Assembly (NCBI GenBank): GCA_900761995.1 | Contig: CAAFEY010000023.1 | Coordinates: 65,038-129,037 of the forward strand | Length of the DNA: 64,000 nt | DNA from: an uncultured Collinsella sp. | GTDB taxonomy: Bacteria > Actinomycetota > Coriobacteriia > Coriobacteriales > Coriobacteriaceae | Direction: 5' to 3' | Shown here: positions 1 through 7,850 of the stretch, piece by piece | Numbering within the stretch: position 1 is the stretch's first letter | How the letters are laid out: the number at the start of each line of letters is the position of its first letter | Notes under the pieces: model-generated | The model's database searches: none | What the model saw: the letters and a program-made list of their open reading frames with translations, nothing else | What the model was told of the DNA's origin: nothing | Translations under genes and position numbers: made by a program

Positions 1-1397
1 AGGCCATCGCCAACGACGGTGAGCGCAACGTTGCCGTTATCGGCGGCGGCCCGGCTGGTCTGGCGACGGCATTCTTCCTGACGCGTGCCGGCGTGCCCGT
101 CACCATCTTCGAGGCCCGCGATTCGCTCGGCGGCGTGGTCCGTCACGTCATCCCCGAGTTCCGCATTGCGAACGACGATATCTCCCACGATACCGAGCTC
201 TGCCTGGCCTTTGGCGCCAAGGTGCAGCTCAATGCTCGCGTGGAGTCCATCGACGAGCTCAAGTCCCAGGGCTTTACTGACGTGGTCGTGGCCACCGGTG
301 CCTGGATGCCCGGCTCTGCGGGCCTGGGCGAGGGTGCCGAGCTCGACGTGCTGGAGTTCCTCGAGGCCGCCAAGAAGGGCGAGAAACTCGAGCTGGGCGA
401 GGACGTCGTGGTCATTGGCGCCGGCAACACCGCCATGGACGCGGCCCGCGTGGCCAAGCGCCTGGCTGGCGTGAAGAACGTGCGCCTGGTGTATCGCCGC
501 ACCAAGAAGCAGATGCCCGCCGACGAGGAAGAGCTCGATCTTGCTGTTGCCGACGGCGTTGAGTTCTGCGAGCTGCTGGCGCCCAAGGCGCTCAACGGCG
601 CCGTGCTGACCTGCGACGTCATGGAGCTTGGCGAGCCGGATGCAAGCGGCCGTCGCAGCCCCGTCGCCACGGGCGAGACCGTCGAGCTTCCCGCCACCAC
701 GGTGATCTGCGCCGTGGGCGAGGGTATCGATGCCAGCCTGTACGACGCCGTGGGCGTTGAGCACGACCGTCGCGGCCGCCTTGCCGCCACCTCCACCGGC
801 GTCGAGGGCGTCTGGGCTGCGGGCGACTGCCGCCGCGGTCCTGCCACCGTGGTCGAGGCTATTGCCGATGCCGCCGAGGTCGCCCGTGCCATCGCCGGCG
901 TGGACTTTAACAAGTACGCCGACTGCAACGAGCAGGCCGGCCGCGAGGACACCTGCTACGAGCGCAAGGGGTCGCTGTGCCGCGACAAGCGCAATTGCAC
1001 CAAGACCCGCTGCCTGGGCTGCGGCTCGGTGTGCGAGGTCTGCTGCGACGTGTGCCCCAACCGCGCCAACGTGGCAATTAAGGTGCCGGGCCTGGCCAAG
1101 CATCAGGTCGTCCATGTCGACGGCATGTGCAACGAGTGCGGCAACTGCGCCGTGTTCTGCCCCTACCAGGAGGGTCGTCCCTACAAGGACAAGCTCACCC
1201 TGTTCTGGAGCGAGGAGGACATGGAGAACTCCGAGAACGAGGGCTTCCTGGCCGTGGACGAGGACCACTTTAAGGTTCGCGTCGCCGGCACGGTTCGCAC
1301 CGTCTTGGTCGATGCCGTCAACACCGGTCTGCCCGAGGCCGTCCGCCTGACCATCAAGGCCGTGCGCGACAGCTATCCGTATCTCCTTAAGAAATAG
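1..1397 (+). CDS. ygfK: YgfK-type flavoprotein/iron-sulfur subunit, C-terminal part
   Basis: The gene is cut by the left edge; the open frame runs from base 3 to the stop at 1397. A dinucleotide-binding motif (GGGPAG) lies at about bases 45-62 and a second (VIGAGNTAMD) about residue 110 downstream, as in glutamate-synthase small-subunit-like oxidoreductases. The last third is rich in cysteine, with a CxxCxxxCxxxCP-like run and a second CNECGNCAVFCP ferredoxin motif. This architecture matches the putative selenate reductase subunit YgfK, about 1000 residues in E. coli, so roughly half is missing here. It probably passes electrons between NAD(P)H and the xanthine dehydrogenase two genes downstream; that role is inferred from context. 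It lies 11 bases before the ferredoxin gene and is surely co-transcribed with it. Confidence 0.85.
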   Translation, partial: AIANDGERNVAVIGGGPAGLATAFFLTRAGVPVTIFEARDSLGGVVRHVIPEFRIANDDISHDTELCLAFGAKVQLNARVESIDELKSQGFTDVVVATGAWMPGSAGLGEGAELDVLEFLEAAKKGEKLELGEDVVVIGAGNTAMDAARVAKRLAGVKNVRLVYRRTKKQMPADEEELDLAVADGVEFCELLAPKALNGAVLTCDVMELGEPDASGRRSPVATGETVELPATTVICAVGEGIDASLYDAVGVEHDRRGRLAATSTGVEGVWAAGDCRRGPATVVEAIADAAEVARAIAGVDFNKYADCNEQAGREDTCYERKGSLCRDKRNCTKTRCLGCGSVCEVCCDVCPNRANVAIKVPGLAKHQVVHVDGMCNECGNCAVFCPYQEGRPYKDKLTLFWSEEDMENSENEGFLAVDEDHFKVRVAGTVRTVLVDAVNTGLPEAVRLTIKAVRDSYPYLLKK

Positions 1398-1408
1398 GCG
1401 AGTCTCTT

Positions 1409-1888
1409 ATGGCCAAATCCATTCAACATAACGTGGCCTACGTTGCCTGCGGAAGCGGTTGCGCCTCCGCAGGCGGCGACGCCCGCTGCAGCGAAGGCTG
1501 CATTGGCTGTGGCGCCTGTGTCGCGGCCTGCCCCCGCGGTGCCATTGCGCTGGTCGATGGCATCGCCCGCGTGGATCGCTCCAAGTGCACGGGCTGTGGC
1601 CTGTGCGGCATGGCGTGCCCGCAGCGCGTGATTGCCTTCGTTCCCGGCTACCAGAACATTCTGGTGCGCTGCAACAACACCGACAAGGGCGCCATTGCGC
1701 GCAAGATCTGCGACACGAGCTGCATCGGTTGCGGCATGTGCGCCAAAAAGTGCCCTGCCGGCGCTATTCGCATCGAGGACAACTGCGCCCATATCGACGG
1801 CGTGGACTGCCTATCGTGCGGCATGTGCGCCGTCGTCTGCCCGCATGGCGCCATTCACGACCGCACCGGCATCGCCGCCGGCGTGTAG
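1409..1888 (+). CDS. Small ferredoxin with four [4Fe-4S] motifs
   Basis: This 159-residue protein holds four ferredoxin motifs of the form CxxCGxCxxxCP: CIGCGACVAACP near residue 31, CTGCGLCGMACP, CIGCGMCAKKCP and CLSCGMCAVVCP. There is no signal peptide or membrane segment, so it should be a soluble electron carrier in the cytoplasm. It sits between the YgfK-like gene and the xanthine dehydrogenase gene, 11 and 12 bases from each. I infer that it wires the hydroxylase to the flavoprotein. Its arrangement resembles the clusters of RnfB-type proteins, but it lacks the rest of RnfB. Confidence 0.85.
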   Translation: MAKSIQHNVAYVACGSGCASAGGDARCSEGCIGCGACVAACPRGAIALVDGIARVDRSKCTGCGLCGMACPQRVIAFVPGYQNILVRCNNTDKGAIARKICDTSCIGCGMCAKKCPAGAIRIEDNCAHIDGVDCLSCGMCAVVCPHGAIHDRTGIAAGV

Positions 1889-1900
1889 AAGGGAATCACC

Positions 1901-4678
1901 ATGGCACAGGAATTCACTTTTACCGTTAACGGCGTCGAGCACACGACGACCCAAAACAAGCCGCTGCTGCGCTACCTGCGCGACGACCTGCATATCCATT
2001 CCGCCAAGGACGGCTGCTCCGAGGGCGCCTGCGGTACCTGCACCATCCATGTGGACGGTGCGGCCGTCAAGGCCTGCGTGCTGACCACCGCCCTTGCCGC
2101 CGGCCGTAACATCGTGACCGTCGAGGGCCTGCCCCGGGACGTTCGCGAGGCCTTTGTGTACGCCTTTGGCGCCGTGGGCGCCGTGCAGTGCGGTTTTTGC
2201 ATCCCGGGTATGGTCATGGCGGGTGCAGCGCTCATCGCCGAGGATCCCGAACCCACCGAGGAGCAGATCAAGTACGCCATTCGCGGCAACATCTGCCGCT
2301 GCACCGGCTACAAGAAGATCATCGAGGGCATCTCGCTGGCCGCTGCGGTGCTCCGCGGCGAAAAGCAGATCGACGAGGATCTGGAGCGCGGCGACAACTA
2401 CGGCGTGGGCAAGCGCGCCTTCCGTATCGACGTGCGCAAGAAGGTGCTCGGCGAGGGCAAGTATCCCGACGACATCGACGAGTCCGATCAGCCGGGCTTG
2501 ACCTATGCCAGCGCCGTGCGCTCCAAGTATCCGCGCGCCCGCGTGCTCTCCATCGATACCTCCAAGGCCGAGGCCCTGCCCGGTGTGGTGGGCATCCTGC
2601 GCGCCGAGGACGTGCCGGTCAACCAGGTCGGCCACCTTATCCAGGACTGGGACGTCATGATCGCCCAGGGCGATATCACCCGCTGCGTGGGTGACGCCAT
2701 CGTGCTGGTGGTTGCCGAGGACGAGGCGACGCTCGAGAAGGCCAAGAAGCTCGTCAGGATCGATTACGAGCCGCTGGAGCCCGTGCGTAACATTGTCGAG
2801 GCCAAGGCTGCCGACGCCCCGCGCCTGCACGACAGCTTCTTTGCCTTTGGCAACACGGTGGAGCTCAAGGACAACGTGTGTCAGAGCCGTCACGTGACGC
2901 GCGGCGACGCCGCCAAGGCGCTGGCAGAGAGCGCGTTCACCGTGACGCAGCGCTTTACCACGCCCTTTACCGAGCATGCCTTCTTGGAGCCCGAGTGCGC
3001 CGTTGCCTTCCCGTACAAGAACGGCGTCAAGGTGCAGTCGACCGACCAGGGTGCTTACGACACGCGCAAAGAGTGCGCCCACATGTTTGGCTGGGACAAC
3101 GAGCCCGAGCGCGTGGTCGTCGAGACCATGCTCGTGGGCGGCGGCTTTGGCGGTAAGGAGGACGTTTCGGTCCAGCACCTGGCCGCGCTCGCCGCATATA
3201 AGTTCCAGCGTCCTGTGAAGTGCAAGCTCACGCGTGCCGAGTCGCTCGCGTTCCATCCCAAGCGCCACGCCATGGACGGCACCTTTACGCTGGGCTGCGA
3301 CGCCGAGGGCAACTTTACCGGCCTGGACTGCGAGATCAACTTTGATACCGGCGCCTACGCTTCGCTGTGCGGCCCGGTGCTCGAGCGCGCCTGCACGCAT
3401 GCCGTCGGCCCCTACAAGTACCAGAACACCGACATCCGCGGCTTCGGCTACTACACTAACAACCCGCCTGCCGGCGCGTACCGTGGCTTTGGCGTTTGCC
3501 AGTCCGAGTTTGCACTCGAGAGCCTGATCGACCTACTGGCCGAGAAGGTCGGCCTGGATCCGTGGGAGATCCGCTACCGTAACGCCATCGAGCCGGGCGA
3601 GGTTTTGCCCAACGGCCAGATCGCCGATTGCTCCACGGCGCTTAAGGAGACGCTGCTCGAGGTCAAGGATGCCTATTACGCGCATCCCGGACACGCCGGT
3701 ATCGCCTGCGCCATGAAGAACGCCGGCGTGGGCGTGGGCCTGCCCGATGCCGGCCGCTGCAAGATTCGCGTCGAGAACGGCGTGGCCGTGGTCTACGCCG
3801 CCACGTCCGACATCGGCCAGGGCTGCAACACGGTCTTTTTGCAGGACGTTGCCGAGGCATGCGGTCTGCCGCTGGGCTGCATTGCCAATGGCGAGTGCTC
3901 CACCGAGAACGCTCCCGACTCCGGCACCACGTCTGGCTCGCGCCAGACGGTCGTGACCGGCGAGGCCGTGCGCGGTGCCGCCTTCCTGCTGCGCGATGCC
4001 ATGCTTGACATCGAGGCCGGCAAGCCTGCGCCCGCCGCTCCGGTGAGCGCGCATGGCGACGGCGTCAAGATCGAGTACGACGACGGTCGCGCCTACCAGC
4101 TGCGCACACAGGAACTCGTCGCCGGCCAGGGTATGCATCCTCAGGACCCTGCGGCCACCATCAAGGCGCTCGAGGGATGCGAGTTTGGCTACGTGTATCT
4201 GGAGCCGACCGACAAGCTGGGCGCCGATGTTCCCAACCCCAAGAGCCACATCTGCTACGGTTTTGCCACACATGTGGTCATTCTGGATGATGACGGCCGC
4301 GTGAGCGAGGTCTATGCCGCACACGATTCCGGCAAGGTGGTCAACCCCATCTCCATCCAGGGTCAGATCGAAGGTGGCGTGCTCATGGGTATGGGCTATG
4401 CGCTGACCGAGGACTGGCTGCTCAAGGACTGCGTACCCCAGGCAAGGTACGGCACGCTCGGGCTGTTCCGTGCGCCCGAGATTCCGGATATCCACGCCAT
4501 CTACGTGGAGAAGGACGAGCTGCTGCCCGTGGCATACGGCGGCAAGGGCATTGGAGAGATCGCAACGATCCCCACGGCGCCCGCCGTGCAGAACGCCTAC
4601 CGCGCATTCGACGGCAAGCTGCGTCCGGATCTGCCCATGGTGGATACGCCGTACAGCCGCGCTCGTCACCGCGGGTAG
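1901..4678 (+). CDS. xdh: Selenium-dependent xanthine dehydrogenase, fused 2Fe-2S and molybdenum domains
   Basis: The protein has 925 residues. Residues 1-160 are a plant-type plus all-helical [2Fe-2S] module: CSEGACGTC near residue 38, then CGFC and CRCTGYKK. The rest is an aldehyde oxidase/xanthine dehydrogenase molybdopterin domain, with GGGFGGKED, AGAYRGFG, GTTSGSRQTV and a C-terminal GGKGIGEI motif that includes the usual catalytic glutamate. There is no FAD domain, consistent with electrons leaving through the upstream partners. E. coli XdhD has about the same length and fusion order. The enzyme hydroxylates purines such as hypoxanthine or xanthine, or runs in reverse. The selenium is a labile cofactor ligand in this family; no in-frame UGA is seen. 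The start follows GAAGGGAATCACC. Confidence 0.9.
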   Translation: MAQEFTFTVNGVEHTTTQNKPLLRYLRDDLHIHSAKDGCSEGACGTCTIHVDGAAVKACVLTTALAAGRNIVTVEGLPRDVREAFVYAFGAVGAVQCGFCIPGMVMAGAALIAEDPEPTEEQIKYAIRGNICRCTGYKKIIEGISLAAAVLRGEKQIDEDLERGDNYGVGKRAFRIDVRKKVLGEGKYPDDIDESDQPGLTYASAVRSKYPRARVLSIDTSKAEALPGVVGILRAEDVPVNQVGHLIQDWDVMIAQGDITRCVGDAIVLVVAEDEATLEKAKKLVRIDYEPLEPVRNIVEAKAADAPRLHDSFFAFGNTVELKDNVCQSRHVTRGDAAKALAESAFTVTQRFTTPFTEHAFLEPECAVAFPYKNGVKVQSTDQGAYDTRKECAHMFGWDNEPERVVVETMLVGGGFGGKEDVSVQHLAALAAYKFQRPVKCKLTRAESLAFHPKRHAMDGTFTLGCDAEGNFTGLDCEINFDTGAYASLCGPVLERACTHAVGPYKYQNTDIRGFGYYTNNPPAGAYRGFGVCQSEFALESLIDLLAEKVGLDPWEIRYRNAIEPGEVLPNGQIADCSTALKETLLEVKDAYYAHPGHAGIACAMKNAGVGVGLPDAGRCKIRVENGVAVVYAATSDIGQGCNTVFLQDVAEACGLPLGCIANGECSTENAPDSGTTSGSRQTVVTGEAVRGAAFLLRDAMLDIEAGKPAPAAPVSAHGDGVKIEYDDGRAYQLRTQELVAGQGMHPQDPAATIKALEGCEFGYVYLEPTDKLGADVPNPKSHICYGFATHVVILDDDGRVSEVYAAHDSGKVVNPISIQGQIEGGVLMGMGYALTEDWLLKDCVPQARYGTLGLFRAPEIPDIHAIYVEKDELLPVAYGGKGIGEIATIPTAPAVQNAYRAFDGKLRPDLPMVDTPYSRARHRG

Positions 4679-4746
4679 AGTAGAGCGCGGACGACCATTG
4701 CTGACTGCCGTCTGCGCTTGCCATCAACTGTATAAGCTGCGCCTTT

Positions 4747-4781
4747 GGCCCCGGCTCCATCGCGAGCCGGGGCCTTTTGTT
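4747..4781 (+). terminator. Rho-independent terminator after xdh
   Basis: A perfect 11-bp stem (GGCCCCGGCTC, 4747-4757, with its complement at 4764-4774) encloses a 6-nt loop and is followed by TTTTGTTT. It closes the ygfK-ferredoxin-xdh operon. Confidence 0.9.
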
Positions 4782-4798
4782 TGGAGCGCCTCCGCATG

Positions 4799-5001
4799 CG
4801 GAAGCTGCGTCCCAGATTTCGGCTCCAGAATGGGATGCGCTTTCCGGAACGGGCCTCAAGCGGAAACTGCGTCCCGGAATTGGCGCTCAGAATGGGATGC
4901 GCTTTCCGGATCGGCCTTCAAGCGGAAAGCGCATCCCATTTTGAGCACTCAATCTGGGACATGGTTTTCGCGGGTGCTGCCAACCGGAAAGTGTGTCCCG
5001 G
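4799..5001. repeat. Palindrome array A, 62-bp period
   Basis: Left arms of the form CGGAAANYGCRTCCC start at 4799, 4861, 4923 and 4985, exactly 62 bases apart. Each of the first two is answered by GGGATGCGCTTTCCG (4832-4846 and 4894-4908), so each unit folds as a long hairpin with a conserved loop resembling GGATTTGGCTCCAGAA. The third right arm is degenerate and the fourth unit is only a left arm. The same array recurs at 6260-6462 on the other side of the gene at 5036-6034. Confidence 0.85.
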
Positions 5002-5035
5002 TTTGGCAGGCAGACGGGCATAAGCTCAGCAGCCC

Positions 5036-6034
5036 CTACAGCTCAATATCGTTGAGCCATGTCGGGAGCATGGTCTGGCGGATGCCTGCCGTCTGTAGCT
5101 TTTTCGCGAGCATTCCTGCCGAGCGGACCTCGTTCATGGTAAAACGCAGCAGAGGGTGACCGTAGAGCGACAAGTGCGCCTCGCGCTGTCGTTCGGCAAC
5201 GAGTGCCTCGGCGGTGGTGCGTCCGGCCAGCATGGTTTGGTCGGTATATTTGATGAGTCCGTCGAGCTCGCCCAGTGTGAGTTCCCGCGCCTGGCGTTCC
5301 CAGGCAAAGTCCGTTCGTATGGGCTTGGCCGAATCGAAGGGGTCCGTCAGCTCGTATTGAAGCCAGTCGGGTGCAAAGCCCGTCTCGATCATGACGGCTC
5401 GGGCGACCGATTCCCCGCCGCTCTCGGCGCGGGCGTCGGCATATCGAAGCGTTGCGAGAGCCGTACGAATCGCGCGACCATTGCGGGCGGTCGCTCGTTG
5501 TTCGACGGCTTCCATCAACTGCTCTCGCGTAAGGCCGAGCTTTGAGATCGCCGAATCGGCAATGGGCATGCCGTCGGCAAAACCAGTTTGCAGCAGGCAA
5601 TCTGTAACCGTTTGGATGGGCGGCGTTACCGATATGCCGGATAGACGGATTGCTCCGGCCGGCTCAATCTGGTGCCGCTGAATATGTACGCCCGGACGAG
5701 CCGATGGCTTTGTCGAGCTGCAAACATGCACGACATTCAGGTGTCGCCACGAGACCTCGAGCCCCAACAGGCAGGCGGCCGAAAACGAGCAGAACGTCCA
5801 ATCGGGGTGGATAATCGCAAGGGCGCGAATAATCTCGCAATGACGCTGCGTCCGGTTGAGCTCATCCCAGCGCATTTTGCGCGCGAACAGCCCCGGCATG
5901 GGGGAGACGACCATGTCGCCGGTGCGCCGAAGGAGCGCTTTTCGGATCGCCGCGCTCGGGGGAATCAGACAGCGCCCCTCTTGTTCGGCTTGGGTTAGCA
6001 GCTGGTCGATGAGTTGGTCATTGCAATGGGTCAT
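5036..6034 (-). CDS. AbiEi-like / DUF559-like putative nuclease-fold protein
   Basis: The protein has 332 residues. The N-terminal half looks like the winged-helix and linker region of AbiEi-type antitoxin proteins common in Actinobacteria. The C-terminal part has a plausible PD-(D/E)XK core: an E near GGESVA, RTDFAW, then GELDGLIKY (E-x-D-x-x-x-K). That points to a Vsr/DUF559-like nuclease fold. No AbiEii-type nucleotidyltransferase toxin lies beside it, so it is not a complete type IV toxin-antitoxin pair. It is a single gene flanked on both sides by the 62-bp palindrome arrays. A GGAGG site precedes the start. The family assignment is tentative. Confidence 0.6.
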   Translation of the reverse strand: MTHCNDQLIDQLLTQAEQEGRCLIPPSAAIRKALLRRTGDMVVSPMPGLFARKMRWDELNRTQRHCEIIRALAIIHPDWTFCSFSAACLLGLEVSWRHLNVVHVCSSTKPSARPGVHIQRHQIEPAGAIRLSGISVTPPIQTVTDCLLQTGFADGMPIADSAISKLGLTREQLMEAVEQRATARNGRAIRTALATLRYADARAESGGESVARAVMIETGFAPDWLQYELTDPFDSAKPIRTDFAWERQARELTLGELDGLIKYTDQTMLAGRTTAEALVAERQREAHLSLYGHPLLRFTMNEVRSAGMLAKKLQTAGIRQTMLPTWLNDIEL

Positions 6035-6259
6035 GAGCTACCGCCTCCTTTTGGGTGGCAAAAACGTATCAGCCGGAACTTGCCGCTCAGCTGACCAAAA
6101 GCTGACCAAAATCTAACCATGCAGGTAGATGACCTGCTTTTGGCGTCATTTTTTGAAGCTGAATCGGTGGGCGGTAATCGGCGACCGTGAACGGTAGCGA
6201 GTTATGAAGACTGGGTAAGTTTCGGGACGTGTACTTTTTCGAAAAACGGTAGTCTCTCC

Positions 6260-6462
6260 GCGGAAAGTGCATCCCGGAATTCAGGCTCAGAACGGGACGC
6301 GCTTTCCGGATGGCATGCTTGGCGGAAACTACGACCCAGTATTTGGCTCCAGAACGGGACAACCTTTCCGAATCGGTCTTCAAGCGGAAACTACGCCCCG
6401 GATTTGACCTTCAGACCGGGATGCCGTTTCCGGTTGAGGCCTCGAGCGGAAAGCGCATCCCA
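6260..6462. repeat. Palindrome array B, 62-bp period
   Basis: This is a second copy of the array at 4799-5001. Left arms start at 6260, 6323, 6385 and 6447. Right arms lie at 6294-6308 (GGGACGCGCTTTCCG), 6356-6370 and 6418-6432, each able to pair with its left arm. The final left arm (CGGAAAGCGCATCCC) again lacks a partner. Arms and loop sequences are conserved between units. Confidence 0.85.
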
Positions 6463-6530
6463 TAATCCCCAATGGCACCGCAGCACATTTCGTGCCCGCG
6501 CGGGCGTTTGCGCCGGTCGTCGAATGACGT

Positions 6531-6561
6531 TATAGCTGGCTATATTATGGGTAGCTATAAT
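6531..6561 (+). promoter_or_regulatory. Inverted repeat overlapping a -10-like box
   Basis: TATAGCT (6531-6537) and AGCTATA (6553-6559) form a 7-bp inverted repeat. TATAAT at 6556-6561 overlaps the right arm, so a protein bound here could cover a promoter. No clear -35 box is seen. Confidence 0.35.
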
Positions 6562-6651
6562 GTTCGACTTTTCGACAACCCTCGGCCTGTGGCAGAGCAT
6601 GGGTCGCCAATCAAGGCGGCGGTTGCCGAGGCCTCGTTACCGAAAATCCAT

Positions 6652-6680
6652 TTGTTAAACCTGGCACCCGTGGGTAGAAT
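6652..6680 (+). promoter_or_regulatory. Candidate sigma-70 type promoter of a small RNA
   Basis: TTGTTA (6652-6657) and TAGAAT (6675-6680) are separated by exactly 17 bases. The predicted start is near 6687, just upstream of two hairpins and a T-run, with no good reading frame between. Confidence 0.5.
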
Positions 6681-6686
6681 AAAGTC

Positions 6687-6776
6687 GACGGCAGCCCAAG
6701 TAGTGAAGAGCTGGGCAGCGCCGTTACTCAGTTTAAGGGGTCAATGCCTTAACGGCGTCGACCCCTCTTTTTATGC
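6687..6776 (+). ncRNA. Predicted small RNA of about 90 nt
   Basis: The segment lies between a 17-bp-spaced promoter and a strong terminator. It would fold into two hairpins. The first pairs GGCAGCCCA with TGGGCAGCGCC (about 6690-6723). The second pairs GGGGTC with GACCCC (about 6736-6766) and ends in CTCTTTTT. The 3' part is antisense to the end of a short hydrophobic reading frame on the minus strand (6749-6844), a layout typical of type I toxin-antitoxin loci. I cannot match it to a named RNA family. Confidence 0.4.
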
Positions 6777-6844
6777 TTCGAATGCTGCTTGAGTGCCTCG
6801 GAAAGTTCGATAAGCGCCGTGAAGAGCGAGACCAAAGCAACCAA
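6749..6844 (-). CDS. Possible small hydrophobic toxin-like peptide
   Basis: Read on the minus strand, this stretch gives a 31-residue peptide if it starts at the TTG at 6844: a hydrophobic helix (VALVSLFTALIEL) followed by a lysine/arginine tail. The open frame continues about 17 codons further upstream without an ATG or GTG. The shape is that of type I toxin peptides, and its 3' end overlaps the predicted small RNA on the other strand. The start is weak: no ATG and no convincing ribosome site. The plus strand has a 29-codon ATG frame across the same bases (6773-6862), so coding on this strand is not proven. Confidence 0.3.
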   Translation of the reverse strand: MVALVSLFTALIELSEALKQHSKHKKRGRRR

Positions 6845-6864
6845 GAGCTCTACGAGCTCTGATG

Positions 6865-6910
6865 GGCCCGGGATGACCTCTGATTCAAGTCACCGGGCCT
6901 AAATCTTTTT
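6865..6910 (+). terminator. Second terminator hairpin of the 6.7-kb locus
   Basis: GGCCCGGGATGAC (6865-6877) pairs with GTCACCGGGCC (6889-6899), followed by TAAATCTTTTT. On the plus strand it is a terminator. On the minus strand the same stem would sit in the 5' leader of the hydrophobic peptide and could hide its translation start. Confidence 0.6.
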
Positions 6911-7073
6911 CAGGCATTTGAATAGAGCGGGCGATTCTCTTGGGGCCGTCTGCATGGCGTATGCCTGGCGCGCGTGGCATTGCGTCCCGCTTTTGTGTCC
7001 GCACGGGCGCCTATCCTTACGGCAATGTAGCCGCCTATGTAACGAGCGGCAGTTGACGGAGAAAGGCCCAACC

Positions 7074-7808
7074 GTGTCAGCTGAAAAGACGCCGTGTATC
7101 TCGGCTATCGATACGACGAACTTTGCGCGCCAGATCGTGCTGGACTTTGAGTTTGCGCCGGTGCCAAAGCAGCGCCAGCGCCGTGGACTGCGTAACGAGA
7201 TTATCGAGGTCGGCGCCGTCAAGCTCGATTACCACGGCAACGTTATGGGCGAGTTCTCGCAGTTTGTACAGACGGAATTTACCGAAGGCGTTGCGTTCCC
7301 CGTCCGCGAGCTCACAGGGATATCGGCCGTGGGCACCGCGATGACCGATCCGCTCTACATGGTGATCAAAAGGCTCAGCGATTGGATCGGGCGCTACTCC
7401 GCCCAGGTGGTCTGTTGGGGCGGGGCGGATCGTCGACAGCTTTTGATCGAGTGCCAAGCAAAGCACATCGATCTTTCCGCATTTCCTACGGACTGGGCCG
7501 ACCTGCAGGCGTTTTACACCTCGATCATGGACATGAGCAGCCACGGGTGCGTCTCTTTGAGTGACGCAGCGACGTGGTTTGGCATCGAGTTCGACGAGTC
7601 GACGGGCCATGCCCACAGCGCGCTTGCCGATGCACGCGTGACCGCCAGATTGCTCAAGCAGGTGATGGACGGGGGCTATCATGTGAGTCCATGCGCCCAG
7701 GAGGTCCGCCAGCGATGGGGGATGGGCGAGCGAGCTCAGACGTGCCTTTCCAGCAAGTGCCCCGAGCTGAGCGATCTGCTGCTGAAGCTGAAGGCGGAAG
7801 GGAGGTAG
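7074..7808 (+). CDS. DEDDh-type 3'-5' exonuclease
   Basis: The protein has 244 residues from a GTG start at 7074, chosen because GGAGAAAGG sits six to seven bases upstream; an earlier in-frame ATG at 6918 lacks such a site. Exonuclease motif I is LDFEF (D24, E26). The C-terminal motif AHSALADARVTARL supplies the conserved H and D of the DnaQ/RNase T fold. It therefore resembles a DNA polymerase III epsilon-like exonuclease acting alone on single-stranded nucleic acid ends. A partial second copy of its 3' end lies at 9211-9538 in the same orientation. Confidence 0.8.
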   Translation: MSAEKTPCISAIDTTNFARQIVLDFEFAPVPKQRQRRGLRNEIIEVGAVKLDYHGNVMGEFSQFVQTEFTEGVAFPVRELTGISAVGTAMTDPLYMVIKRLSDWIGRYSAQVVCWGGADRRQLLIECQAKHIDLSAFPTDWADLQAFYTSIMDMSSHGCVSLSDAATWFGIEFDESTGHAHSALADARVTARLLKQVMDGGYHVSPCAQEVRQRWGMGERAQTCLSSKCPELSDLLLKLKAEGR

Positions 7809-7850
7809 GGGGCGTTAGCTGTCTGCATGGCGCGTGCCTGCCGTGTATCG

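Noticed and set aside
1811..3400. Long minus-strand frame opposite xdh
   Set aside because: It is rich in His/Leu/Ala/Gly, has no motif, and lies entirely opposite a well-supported gene.
1901..4678. Selenocysteine codon in xanthine dehydrogenase
   Set aside because: The frame has no internal UGA. In this family selenium is a labile cofactor ligand, not selenocysteine.
4799..6462. Regular 62-bp arrays as a CRISPR locus
   Set aside because: The units are palindromic throughout, the sequence between arms is conserved and not unique, and no cas gene is present.
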